This document shows, piece by piece, positions 47,873 to 58,304 of a DNA stretch of 64,000 nt. Source of the stretch: Rheum nobile. Its lineage: Eukaryota > Streptophyta > Magnoliopsida > Caryophyllales > Polygonaceae. The position numbers and the translations under genes are program-made. The notes below the pieces were generated by a model. That model searched no databases. It was not told the DNA's origin and worked only from the letters and a program-made list of their open reading frames with translations. The stretch's first letter is position 1; each line of letters begins with the position of its first letter. The stretch spans positions 2,952,001 to 3,016,000 of the forward strand of contig WOAB01000211.1 in assembly GCA_027886185.1 (NCBI GenBank), in the 5' to 3' direction.

Positions 47873-48946
47873 TTATGACGGAGGAGAGTGATTAACATTG
47901 AATGCTTGGCGTTGCTGCTGCGACTGAAAGTGATCACGGCCTGCACTGTCTGGGCGGCCGCCAGAAAATCCACGCTGAGACAAACCACCACGTCCTCTGC
48001 CACGTCCACGAGTAGCAGGCGGGTATTCTTGGGTGTTTAGTCGTTGCCAGCAATTTAGGGCTTCATGCCCTGACTTCCTGCAGGTCTGGCACGTCGAGCG
48101 GGGTCGCTGGTCAGACGAACCATCAGATGGCGCGCCGCTGCTGGAGTTGGACCGAGACGAAGACGCACCAGATCGAGCCACGTTTGCAGACGGCGGCAGA
48201 TCTGTAGTTGGCGGGGCACACAACAATTGATTGAGTTCTTCCTCGTGCAGCAGTAGGCCGAGAAGTTCATCAGAAGAAACAGGGTCTGGGCGCATATTGA
48301 TGGTAGTCCGAAAGGCAGCGTAGGAGATGCCCAGTCCATGGAGAATACATTCAACAAACTCATCGTCGGGCACAAGATACGAACACTCTACAAGTCCGAA
48401 AACCCCCTCTTCTTTTCAATATATTCAAGCATAGAGAGATTTCCCTTTGAAAAATTCTGCATATGTTGTTTCAGATGCATCAATCGAGCCCTAGTTTGGG
48501 CAAAGAACATCTTCTGAAGGATCACCCAAGCCTCATGAGTTGTGGTTGCTCGAGCGACATCAGCCAAAAGAGGTGTGGTTAGCGTGGAACGGAGCCACAA
48601 GAGGACGTACCAAACGTTCCTTTTTACGCCAAGTGGCATATGCTGGATTCAGAATTGGCACTGGAGGAGTCGCTGATGGGGCTGCGTCAAGGGCAGGTGC
48701 GACGACAAGCAGCGACGGAGGAGCATCCGATGGATGCAGAATAGAGTCAAGTTCGTATGCTTCAAGGACGGACTTGACAGTGTGGCGCCAAAGCGTGTAA
48801 TTGGTTCGATCAAGACGAAGATGAATGTTTGGAAAGTGCAGATTGGTACCGGCAGTACCTGTGGCGGCGGCAAGGAGGCCACCGTTGTTGTTGTTGTTCT
48901 ATACTGTGGGTTGCAGGCCGCCGGAGGTGGAAGACGCGTCGGACAT
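47873..48946 (-). pseudogene. Copia-3 gag
   Basis: The ATG at 48946 (minus) gives MSDASSTSGG, then LDRTNYTLWR, LLWLRSTLTTPLLADVARATT, and the knuckle CQTCRKSGHEALNC (near 48065). A Gly/Arg-rich RGRGRGRGG stretch follows. Two frame changes interrupt it (near 48640 and 48390). Copia gag packages the element RNA. Confidence 0.85.
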
Positions 48947-49015
48947 GGTGGCTGGTGCGGCAACTGCGTACAGATTTTAGGGTTAGGATCGAATTTTTCA
49001 TGATACCATATAAGA

Positions 49016-49363
49016 GAGGCTGCAGTGGCGGAGTTGAGGAGGAGATGGGAGGGCACAACCATTGAGTACATGGAACGCGCGGTGGGGAATGTAATAGAAG
49101 ACGTGCTGGCCATCGGCAGGAGCGGTGACTACGAGCTTATCGTGGTGGGGAGGGAGCGGTTTTCGTCCATGGCGGTGGCCGAGGCTGCAGCAGATCTGAC
49201 AACGGAGCACGCCGAGCTGGGACCCATCGGGGACATCCTCACCTCGTCCAACAGCCATGTGGCATCTTCGGTGCTGGTTGTCCAGCAGCACGCCCCAGAG
49301 CTCCCGCTTTCTACGACCCAAGTTGATGGCAGAGCGGCAGAAATTGACGGTGGTCTTGTTTGA
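49016..49363 (+). CDS. CHX coding block 5 (C-terminus)
   Basis: It opens directly after the copia-3 remnant as EAAVAELRRRWEG and continues EDVLAIGRSGDYELIVVGRERF, EHAELGPIGDILTSSNSHV and SVLVVQQHAP to a stop at 49361. This is the conserved CHX C-terminal end. It normally belongs to the same exon as block 4. About 200 codons between them are missing. There is no splice context that rejoins the blocks convincingly. Confidence 0.9.
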   Translation, partial: EAAVAELRRRWEGTTIEYMERAVGNVIEDVLAIGRSGDYELIVVGRERFSSMAVAEAAADLTTEHAELGPIGDILTSSNSHVASSVLVVQQHAPELPLSTTQVDGRAAEIDGGLV

Positions 49364-49530
49364 TCACGTACATTAATTACAACATCTATCCATTCTCGCT
49401 TAGAGAAAATATCAAAGTCTTTCGTTTCCAGTGTTCTACTTGTATTCTTTCTTACAAAAAAACATGTTGTACATGTGTTTCGTTTGAATCACAATGGAGT
49501 AGGGCATGAACCAAATATTTTAAGCATTTT

Positions 49531-49689
49531 GTAGTTGGTTGTTTTATGGATTGCGTTATTGGGCCTTTTATTCCCATTACAACTTTGATTTTTCTTCTTC
49601 TGGTCCTATAAGGGCATGTTTATGGATGAATCGGCTAAGTAATCCTTTTAAATTTGCCAAATTTGGCCAAGTGACTCCCTAACCCTATA
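49531..49689 (+). repeat. Direct repeat, left copy
   Basis: GTAGTTGGTTGTT...CTGGTCCTATAAGGGCATGT...TTGGCCAAGTGAC. The right copy is at 51389-51577 and has about 34 extra bases. Confidence 0.88.
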
Positions 49690-49699
49690 CTATTGGAAG

Positions 49700-50045
49700 A
49701 CGCGGCCATAACCACAACGTTTGCAATGTGAACAACCTCAAAATTTGCCATGAATCGTGTTAGCTTCTAATTTTGCCACGAAACTACCCATAAAATCAAG
49801 TTCGGGGCTAAAAAGATTGTGGCTAATGTTAGCCTCAAATACAAGCCATGAACTATCACTCGTGGCTAATTAACTACAACAATAGCCACGACCTCCATTG
49901 TGGTTAAGTTAAATTCTAGTAGGAAGAAAATTAATCACGGCTAATTTTGGGGCTTTTAGCAAGAAAACGCATTTGAGGCAAAACTCGAGGCTATACCATT
50001 TGAGGCAAATAGAGATTTTAGCCACGACTTAATTGTTGCTAAGTA
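49700..50045. repeat. Word array TTAGCCACGA / TCGTGGCTAA
   Basis: About ten diverged copies in both orientations (for example GCCACGAAACTA, TGTGGCTAATGTTAGCC, CGTGGCTAATTA, AGCCACGACTTAA). It resembles the subterminal transposase-binding repeats of CACTA elements. A degenerate CTAGTAGG end is at 49914. The element limits are not defined. Confidence 0.5.
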
Positions 50046-51388
50046 TGAAGCTAATATAGATTGACTTAAAACTCAAATTTGTCCTCAAAGTATATTCGTG
50101 GGTAAATTCATGGCAAAACATCCAATCAATATTTCATTATCAATCCAATAATAATATAAAAACGTGTAATAATATCCCAATACACCAAATTTATGAATTT
50201 ATCATGTTTTCGACCATACGTACAAACATCAAAGATTTACCGATACCATAAATATGTCAAATATTACAAAGTTTTGAACATCCCATGTGCATTACTAAGT
50301 TCTCCAAATGATGCACATGGTGTATCAACCATTCACATACCACTTAAGTTCAACAAAAGTCAGTTGCTAGGCTTAAAAACTACAAAAAAATACCTAATTT
50401 TAACAACTAAAACCAACTATCCAAATAAAGTAACTAAGTCAAAGAGCCAACTAAATGCAATAATTAACTCTTTCGACTTAATAGTTAAACAATGCTAAGG
50501 AGTTGGAATAGAGTCCCAACGAGCACGAGTACCTATAGAAAGAGACCAACAATAATTTTAGTCAAGTTATTTAGTTAATCCACTTGAATGAAAATGAATT
50601 GAAAAACAATTAATCTATACACGATAAATAAATCTATGAATACTAAGCACCACAAAGATTCCTACTCCCATAATAATATAAGATAAATGCAGCAAATGAG
50701 CAAAAACCCACCAATTACTAAACCTATTAAGACCAGAAAATCAAAAAGAGGGGTATTTTGCATCTGTTAAGTGCATAAGCATAAACTAAAAAGAAGCCCC
50801 ATTATCCACCCTCACCTGATGATATTGCATCGATATGTTTCACAAGTGGGACTACTAGAACACCAAAGATAAACATATTGCAATGATAAACATACTGCAT
50901 CGCATGATTGTACTCCTAGAGAATTCATAATAGGCTTTCTCGTGATTGAAAGACTCTTCAACTTTCAGGTATGATATAGCTTTTACCAATCTGATTATCT
51001 CCTAAACTAGGGAATGTAGATAAAACCATATCAAAATTACATGTATAGCTAATGCTATATCACCCAGTAGAGAAGAAACCACTATAGTAAGTGATCCCTG
51101 AAACAGAAATAAGGCTTATTTTTAAGCACGACAAACCAACAAAATTCTTCTCAACATAAAACCAAGAATTTGGAAAACTATAGCCCATATTATATAGTAG
51201 TTCTCACACTTATACACTACAAACAACTCTTTTGGCGACCTGCATTTACATCAGAAGAAGATGAAAAATTAATGTTTATCTATAAAATGGTGTCTTGTAT
51301 ACATAAAGACAAAATCGCCCGCTAGCCATTCATAAGAGAACCAAAATCAGATGCAAAGGTAAGCTTAAACTAGTAGGGATGGAAGTAG

Positions 51389-51577
51389 GTAGTTGGTTGT
51401 TCTATGGATTGCTTTTAATGGGCCTTTTTTTCCATTACAACTTTGATTTATTTTTTCTTCTGGTCCTATAAAGGCATGTTTACGGATGAATCGGCTAAGT
51501 AATCCTCTAAGAGGGTTGAATTTAAACTAACACACTTAAATTTGCCAAATTTGGCCAAGTGACCCCCTAACTCTATA
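51389..51577 (+). repeat. Direct repeat, right copy
   Basis: Partner of 49531-49689, with an insertion around 51507-51540. Confidence 0.88.
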
Positions 51578-51726
51578 ACAACCTTCTATGCGCACGACCT
51601 TTCTTACTTGCCAAGATAATTTTATGTTCCATGACACTGTTGTTCATTTCGCCACGACAAAAACAATTGAATATGTGGACGAATTGAACAAATGAAGACG
51701 AATGTACAACACATAGGGATTCTAAC

Positions 51727-53958
51727 TGTAATAATTCCTAAAAGTCCCAAACTGTCATTTTGTAAGAAAGACGTGATAGGAAATTTCTGTAACCTCTGTA
51801 ATAATCTTTTGAATGTAATATTATACGTTTAATAAGATTTTGGTCATAAAGTATTTGGGAGTGCTAAAAATATTAAGATCAAGCATGACCTCGAGCGAGA
51901 CCCGCGACCAAGGGCCAAGAAACGCGAGCGCGGCAGAGCCGCGACCGCGGTTTGAATCCACGGGCGCGGTTTCGCCCAGGGCCAAACCGCGATCACGGTT
52001 CTGAAACCGCGACCGCGGATCCCTGTTTTTCCTTCTTTTTCCTTTTTCCTGAACGGCGCCGGTCCGGATTTCCGCCACGTTTTGTAATGGTGGCCGGTGG
52101 GAGGAGTTGGATCGTTTGGGTTTCCCCGGAGTTGAGCCTCCAGTCCTATAAATAGGGTCTCATCCATCCCCTCTTCCACCATCCACAACAGCCATCCTCA
52201 TCTCTCTCTCAAAAAGCTTCATCGTCGGAATTTCTGTGGTCGTCGGAGTATCGCCGAAAGTCGTTGGTCATGCCTTGTGAAGCCCTGGGAGTGGTGGTAG
52301 TAGTGAGCATTCGTCCAAGTAAAGAAGCCCAAGCTCGTCATCATCGGTAAGCTCGTTGTTCGTCTCCAAGTCATCGTCGGGATGGGCATCCGCGACCGCG
52401 GGCTTGGCCCAGGAAACCGCGACCGAGGATATGCCAACCGCGACCGCGGCCTTGCCCAGTAAGCGCGATCACGGCTTTGGCAACCACGGTCGTGGCTTAG
52501 GGCCTTTTTCCCTTCATTTCGTTTCGTATCTTCGTGTTGTATCGTATCTAACTCAGGGTTCCGTCTTTTATCTCGTCGTCGTCGTCGTAGGAATCCGTAC
52601 TCAGATTTCAGTCTCCAGATCTCGGAACTCGATCTCTTCGATTCGTCTAGACTAAGGCAAGTGGCGGTTCGCTCTTGCTCATTATTCCATATTTCCCTTG
52701 ATTATCAATTAATTGATTATTAATTAAGATGAGATAAAAGTTGTTGTTTTCTGTTTGGGAACAGACTTTAATAAAGTAATGTGTAAAAATATGTATCTAT
52801 AATAGGTTGTATATACTGCTAGAAACAATACTATTATATATGATATTACCGTAATGGTTGTGGTGTGGACTTATGTGTGGACTTATATGTAGTTAGAACA
52901 AGTATTCGTAGGAACGCTATGCACCTCGCGAGGTCTAGTCGTTTCTTTATAACTGGTATTAGGAGGATTTTGCCCTAGTACTTTCTGGTCATGACTGTAC
53001 CCTTATTCAGGGTAGGTGCACACAACTGGTGCCAACAATCGGGATTCATTCCCATAAATATCTCTCGTATCGAGATGATGTGGATTAAAAGCTATAACGT
53101 GAATGTATGTTTTGGAATTAAATAAGATAAGTGCTTTCACACACATAATTATATACCCTCGGGCGAGGAGTACAACGTGGAAACTGCCCAGACTCTTGTT
53201 AGAGTAAGTCTTCTTTCCAATCTGGATTCACATTGCGCGGTGAGGTTGGTCGTAGACCCAAATAATCAAGGTCGTGTTTTAAAGTCGTGTGTAAACTTAA
53301 CGTTCCCAAACACTTGTCATACGTTTCCCATAAGACTCAACTTCTTTGGAGTCTTCTCTTCATACGTTTCCCATAAGACTCACTTCTTTTAGAGTCTTTT
53401 CTTGATCATTCCTTTTCTTATGTTTCTGTAGAAGTGTTGAGGTTCACTATCGTCATCGGCTATTATTCGAGAAGCGATGGGTGTAACCTAATACGACTAC
53501 TTAGAACCTTTTTATTTGTACCCTTGCATAGTCTTTCATTAGACTAACCAACTGGTTTTTATTCCTTGCATGGTTGGCTGGTGTCATCCGTCTCATACGA
53601 CACATCAGGTAAACTTCCTCTTCCGTGAAGGCCATAATCCGATGTTGAGGGCATATGATGATTTAAGTGTTTTTCCAAGGTTGAAGATCCTGGCGTGAGA
53701 TCGCTCAGATCAAAACCCCTTCATGGCGTTTATTAATTTTTAAGACTTCCGCTGTATTAAACATTTCTGTATTTGGTTTTGTTATCCGTTGTAACCTAGG
53801 ACGTTGGTTTGAATATTATATGGTCAACTTCCATGTTATTTAATAAAATTTACAACATTATATTATTTGTTATAAAAACGGTAAGCCTTGGGTGACCCCG
53901 GGTGTGTATCAGAGGTCACTGGCGGTAATATTTCCAAATGTATTTTGGGGGTGTTACA
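51727..53958 (+). repeat. Tekay-B 5' LTR
   Basis: 2,232 bp. GC-word blocks (CCGCGACCGCGG type) at 51900-52020 and 52388-52500 flank the TATA box. The U5 part shares ACTAAGGCAAGTGGCGGTTC and the GGCTGGTGTCATCCG segment with Tekay-A LTRs. Confidence 0.95.
52147..52154 (+). promoter_or_regulatory. TATA box in the Tekay-B 5' LTR
   Basis: TATAAATA within CCTATAAATAGGGTC. The same site occurs in the 3' LTR at 59867-59874. Confidence 0.75.
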
Positions 53959-53975
53959 GATTTTGTATCAGAGCT
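53959..53975 (+). other. Tekay-B primer-binding site
   Basis: GATTTTGTATCAGAGC lies directly after the LTR, complementary to the 3' end of initiator tRNA-Met as is usual in this lineage. Confidence 0.75.
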
Positions 53976-54231
53976 AAAAGTTTTTAAAATGGTTTAGGTT
54001 TTCAAATCGTTTTACTTAAAACAAATATTTTATAAACCGTTCTCCGTTCGTGTTAAGAAATTTGTTGCTTAGTTCCAAAAGTCAAAATTTTTAAACAAAA
54101 TAATACTTTCTGAGTAAATGTTATGTTTTGAAACCTCTGCCATTCAAATCGTTTCTTCTTCTTCTGTCTAATATAAAAAGTTAGCTTCTATATTTAGAAA
54201 GTTCTAATTCTCTCTCGTCACCTCGCAGGCA

Positions 54232-55318
54232 ATGGGTGCTGTCGTTTCGCAACTCAAGGGAAGGAGGGACGATGAGGTAGCTCCGCCACCTAAGGCCGAG
54301 CTTGAGTCCCCTATACTTCCAGAGTGTGCTCAGATCGAGATTCCGGATAGTACTCAGGAAGAGGAGAAGACTGTCCTCGAGGAGTCGGTGGTTCTCGTGT
54401 CTGACAAGACGGAGGATCCCGACGAAGACCTCGAAGAGGATAACCCCAAGGAGGATCCCAAGGAGGATCCTGAAGAAGACCCAGAGGAGGACCCCGAGGA
54501 GGACCTCGAGGAGTACGACTATGATCTGGGTCTGGAGCACCTGCTTGTGGACGGAGAAGATTCGGGGATGCAGTTCATCTTCCCTAGTCCGGAGATTCCA
54601 CTAGTTCAGGAGTACACACCCTTGTCTCCTGCTACTTGGGAGGCACTTGGGGTGTCCGGTGTTGAAAGGGTGGAGTACGAGCCATTGGATACACCAGTGG
54701 GTCCACATCCTACTCACGCACCCGGAGAGCCGGTGATGAGCCCTGTATCTCGTCATGTGCACAATCAGAGTGAGATGGCTTCCTCCGAGGCTCGTCGCCA
54801 AGTGGAGGAGATGACTGAGCAAGCCCGTAGACAAGCGAGACCGTGGGGATCGTTTGTGGCTTCTGTGGATGTTCCTGCCCAACAGGCAAGGGTCAGACCC
54901 CGAGTGCTAGTTGAGCACATGGAGGAATGGACGAAATTGATGTACGCTATGGAGGAGCAGACTTACGATGCTGAGTCCAGTCTCTCTCTCTCTTATGCTA
55001 GATGACATCCGCGAGCTCCAAGAGAACCTTAGGCAAGCAAGGCAACTGATCAACCCGCACTATGTGCTGAATGTGGCGGATTTTCGCCCAGGGTTCATGG
55101 ATCGGTTTTGCTACCCACCTGTACCTGGAGAGGGGCTGAGTGTTCCTGTGCCCGGAGAGGGGCCAAGTGTTCCGATGCCTAGGGAGGAGCCGAGTGTTCT
55201 GGGTCCTAGTAGCTCGAGGAGGCCGGTACCAGAACCCGAGGACAGTCCACCTCCAAAAATGTGTCGAAGGTCTGATGTGTACAGGAATCTCTTTAAGGCA
55301 CCTCGAGGGGGACAGTAG
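54232..55318 (+). pseudogene. Accessory acidic ORF upstream of gag
   Basis: The ATG at 54232 starts MGAVVSQLKGRRDDEVAPPP, followed by a Glu/Asp-rich core with repeated KEDPEEDPEED units, a Pro-rich segment, a helical EARRQVEEMTEQARRQ stretch, and a tail with repeated PGEG-SVPVP units ending at 55316. The frame shifts inside a CT run near 54985 (TCTCTCTCTCTCTT), so it is now broken into 257 and 116 codons. It is not a capsid, protease or RT. I do not recognise a family. Extra ORFs before gag are unusual in Tekay elements. Confidence 0.75.
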
Positions 55319-55556
55319 CATGTCTTAGTGACTCTTTTCTAGTTGTTTTGTTTTTGTTGTTTTAGAGCCTTAGCCTTCTAACAATTTTGTCTTTTCGTTT
55401 AGGAAGGTTATTGTAAAACTTATCAAACATGGTTTCAGTTCATTTCATCAATAAAGTTTGTCAGTTTGATCTACTCCGAATCAATTACATATGTTGTGCG
55501 TCTTTAAAGTGTGATATTAATGTTGTGAAATACTTGGAAAATTGATCGACAAACAG

Positions 55557-56682
55557 ATGGTGAACACAAGAAACACAACCCGTGCTGGTGTTGGGCCGAG
55601 TAACAATCCAAGGTTGAACATGAGAAGCGCCGCTAATCAAGGGGATGAGAGCGAGTCTGCCTCTCACAATAACCCCGCGGGCAATAGCCAAGTTCAAGCT
55701 AACCCTCAGGTTGTGTTCGATGTTGCGGCCATAGAGGCTATCCGTGGGATTGTTATGTAGGCGGTTACCGAAATAATTCGGCCAGTGGTACCGCAAGCAC
55801 ATGGTGTTCCAGTTCCTCAGGTTATTCCTGAATTTGAGGAGCCAGCGATTCAGGTGCCTCAGGTCGATGCCGTCAGGAACAGAGGAAATTACGGTCGGGC
55901 CTTGAAGGCCATAAGCTCTATGAGGCCTGACAGCTATGACGGTACCAGGGAACTAGTCCGGGTGACATATTGGTTCTCGCACATGGAACGGTTATTCAGA
56001 AACGTCGATTGCACTGATGTTGAGAAAGTGCACATTGCTTCCCTTCAACTTAAGGATGTGGCTAGCGAATGGTGGGAGAGCACTGGGTTAGCTGAGCATC
56101 CAGCGTTGAACTGGGGTATGTTTAAGACGAAGATGACCGACCGTTTCTTTTCCCGTGCTATGAGGGAGGAGAAACATAGAGAGTTCCTTTACCCTAAGAC
56201 TGATGGGTTAAAGGTGACTGAGCTTGCAGCTAAGTTTAATCACCTATTGTAATATGCTGGACCGGAAGTGTCGAGTGAGGAGCAGAAGATCTGGCATTTC
56301 CATGAGTGGATGAGCCCAGACATCAAGCCGTTAATGGTGCGCCATGGTTTCTCTACCTTGGAGCAGTATGTGGACGTTGCATACAAGCTGGAAATGACTC
56401 TAGAGGAGTCGACAAAAAAGTGCAATCGCCAGAGACCGGCGCAGAGCCAGCCTCAGGCTAGTGGGTTTAAACGACCCGCACCACCGTCGCATTTTGCCAA
56501 GTCTGGCCCGACAAGAACTGAGGTGATGCAGTCAGGCCCTACTCAACGCTCGGGCCAGGGCAAGAACCCGATTCAATGCTATAACTGAGGAACGCCGGGG
56601 CACAAGATCAATGAGTGCCCGAAGGGCAAAATAACGTGTTTTGCATGCGGAAAAGAGGGGCATTTGCAGACTTTTTGTCCTT
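55557..56682 (+). pseudogene. Tekay-B gag
   Basis: From MVNTRNTTRAGVG. The capsid region has SYDGTRELVRVTYWFSHMER, VHIASLQLKDVASEWWE and FFSRAMREEKHREFL. Two zinc knuckles follow near 56575 and 56637; the first loses its second Cys to TGA (56586), the second (CFACGKEGHLQTFC) is intact. Other in-frame stops are at 55758 (TAG) and 56250 (TAA). All lie in one frame, so decay is by point change, not shift. Confidence 0.9.
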
Positions 56683-56837
56683 AGAGGAGGCAGAAGGAGG
56701 CTGAATCGCAGCAAGGGTCAGTTAGCCATAACAACCGACCCTGATTCAAGCCTATTAGAGCTCCGAGTACGTCAATGCAGACTACTGCTCAGAACAAGGG
56801 GAAAGCCCCAACTGTTCCAGTGGGTCAGGGTTAGCGG

Positions 56838-58304
56838 TTGTATGAGATGCGCGAGGCTGACGGACCCAACGCTCCGATTGATCAAGGTACTCTATACCTT
56901 CACTCTACATCCGTTTTCATATTGTTTGATTCTGGTGCCACTCATTCCTTTATTTTGGAAAAGTGTGTAAGTAAGTTAGGGTTGAAGTGCAACGAATCTT
57001 GCGAACCATTTGTGGTGAACCTTACCAATGGTGAACAATTAGTAGGGACCAAGCATCTGTCGGAATTTCCGATTACTATTCAAGGTCGGAAGTTCGAAGC
57101 GGACTTGATCTGTATAGCCATGGCTCCATACGGCATTATTCTCGGGATGGATCGGCTGACACGTCACGGGGCGGTAATCGATTTCAGCTCAAGGACAGTG
57201 ACAATTTCATCTAGGGGCCAATTTGTGTGCAAGTTCAAGGGTCGTAATGACGCTGATAACGGAAAGCTCATCAATACGATGGCTGCGTGTAAGCTACTTC
57301 GACAAGGTTGTGTCGGGTACTTGTGCTATCTGAATAAGCCCAAGAAGGATGAGACTTCAGTTCATGATGTCCCTGTCATATGCGAGTATCCGGATGTTTT
57401 TCTTGATGAGATTCTTGGTTTACCCCCGAATCGTGACGTGGAATTCACTATTGATCTCGAGCCTGGAACCTCGCCAATTTCTAAGGCACCTTACTGGATG
57501 GCTCCAGCGGAGATGCAAGAGTTGAAGAAACAACTTGAGGACCTACTCGAGAAAGGATATATAAGGCCAAGTGCATCGCCTTGGGGCACTCCTGTCTTGT
57601 TTGTCAAGAAAAAGGATGGCTCGTTCAGACTTTGTATCGACTATCGAGAGTTGAACAAGGTCACTATCAAGAATAAGTATCCGTTGCCTAGGATAGATGA
57701 TCTGTTAGATCAACTGCAGGGAGCAAAAGTCTTTTCCAAGATCGATCTGAGATCTGGTTACCATCAGCTCAGGATCCGTGAGGAAGATATTCCGAGGACT
57801 GCATTCCGGACGAGATATGGGCACTACGAGTTCGTAGTCATGCCATTTGGGCTTACTAATGCTCCGGCAGTTTTCATGGATCTGATGCACAGATGTTTCC
57901 ATCAGTATTTGGACAAGCTCATAGTGGTATTTATCGACGATATCCTGATCTATTCTCCGAGCGAGGAGGCTCACGAGGAGCATCTTCGTATCACATTGTC
58001 GGTCCTTAGACAGAATCAGCTGTATGAAAAGTTGTCTAAATGTGACTTCTGAATTAAGGAAGTGGCTTTATTAGGCCATGTGATTAATGAGGATGGGGTT
58101 ATGGTCGACCCTCAGAAGATCGAAGCGGTAGCCGACTGGAAGCGACCTCAGAACAGGAAGGAGGTGCGCAGTTTCTTAGGACTTGCAGGTTATTACAGAC
58201 GATCCGTGGAGGGATTTTCAAAGATCGCTCTACCCATGACCGGGTTGTTCCGCAAGGTCCATAAGAAGTTCATATGGGACGACAAGTGTGATGCTAGTTT
58301 TCCA
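56838..58304 (+). pseudogene. Tekay-B protease and reverse transcriptase
   Basis: The protease active site is LFDSGATHSF (Asp at 56928). RT has SPWGTPVLFVKKKDGSFR, IDYRELN, FSKIDLRSGYHQ, the PFGLTNAP fingers, and the catalytic FIDDILIYS (57929-57955). TGA at 58050 falls where the family has Trp. The thumb (GHVINEDGV, SFLGLAGYYRR) follows to KCDASF, where RNase H should begin. There the sequence jumps to integrase. Confidence 0.93.

Larger units (their letters stand above)
44941..49015 (-). mobile_element. Copia-3: Ty1/copia element, 5' LTR nearly deleted
   Basis: The 3' LTR (about 44941-45096) follows a GAGCTTGTGGGGGTA tract on the minus strand. The gag-pol runs from 48946 down to 45108. The primer site TGGTATCATGAAAAATTCGA lies just below 49004, and only about 10 bp of 5' LTR (CTCTCTTATA) remain before CHX coding sequence begins at 49016. 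Its 5' end was therefore removed exactly at the CHX junction. Confidence 0.88.
6782..49363 (+). pseudogene. CHX-type cation/H+ antiporter gene dismantled by transposons
   Basis: Five open coding blocks in order match the CPA2/CHX family: N-terminus, transport-domain helices, the ...ARE-LTLG-LMNTKGLVELIVLNIG segment, the VLNDE...FTT block, and the C-terminal cytosolic tail. CHX proteins exchange K+/Na+ for H+ in plasma or endomembranes and usually have about 780-840 residues. Only about 545 are present here. Missing are the mid-transport segment with the Asn-Asp pair needed for ion exchange in CPA2 antiporters, and about 200 residues of the C-terminal domain. There are no in-frame stops inside the blocks, so decay came from insertion and deletion. 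Introns 1 and 3 keep GT-AG ends. Reading this as a pseudogene is inference; a rearranged allele is possible. Confidence 0.85.
49364..51726. other. Non-coding region downstream of CHX
   Basis: AT-rich, with no credible gene. It contains the direct repeats 49531-49689 and 51389-51577, an array of TTAGCCACGA-like words in both orientations (about 49700-50045), and unassigned sequence from 50050 to 51388. The 101-codon frame at 50193 has no family features and is not accepted. Confidence 0.6.

Noticed and set aside
35616..49025. A functional intron joining CHX blocks 4 and 5 (CAG|GTTTGA to CTGCAG|TGG)
   Set aside because: Splice-like dinucleotides exist, but CHX proteins have about 200 more residues at this point, and the edges coincide with copia termini.
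50193..50498. 101-codon plus-strand frame
   Set aside because: AT-rich, Lys/Asn/Tyr-biased, no domain, no promoter context.
49531..51577. A small LTR (TRIM) element
   Set aside because: The repeats lack TG/CA ends, a primer site and a polypurine tract.
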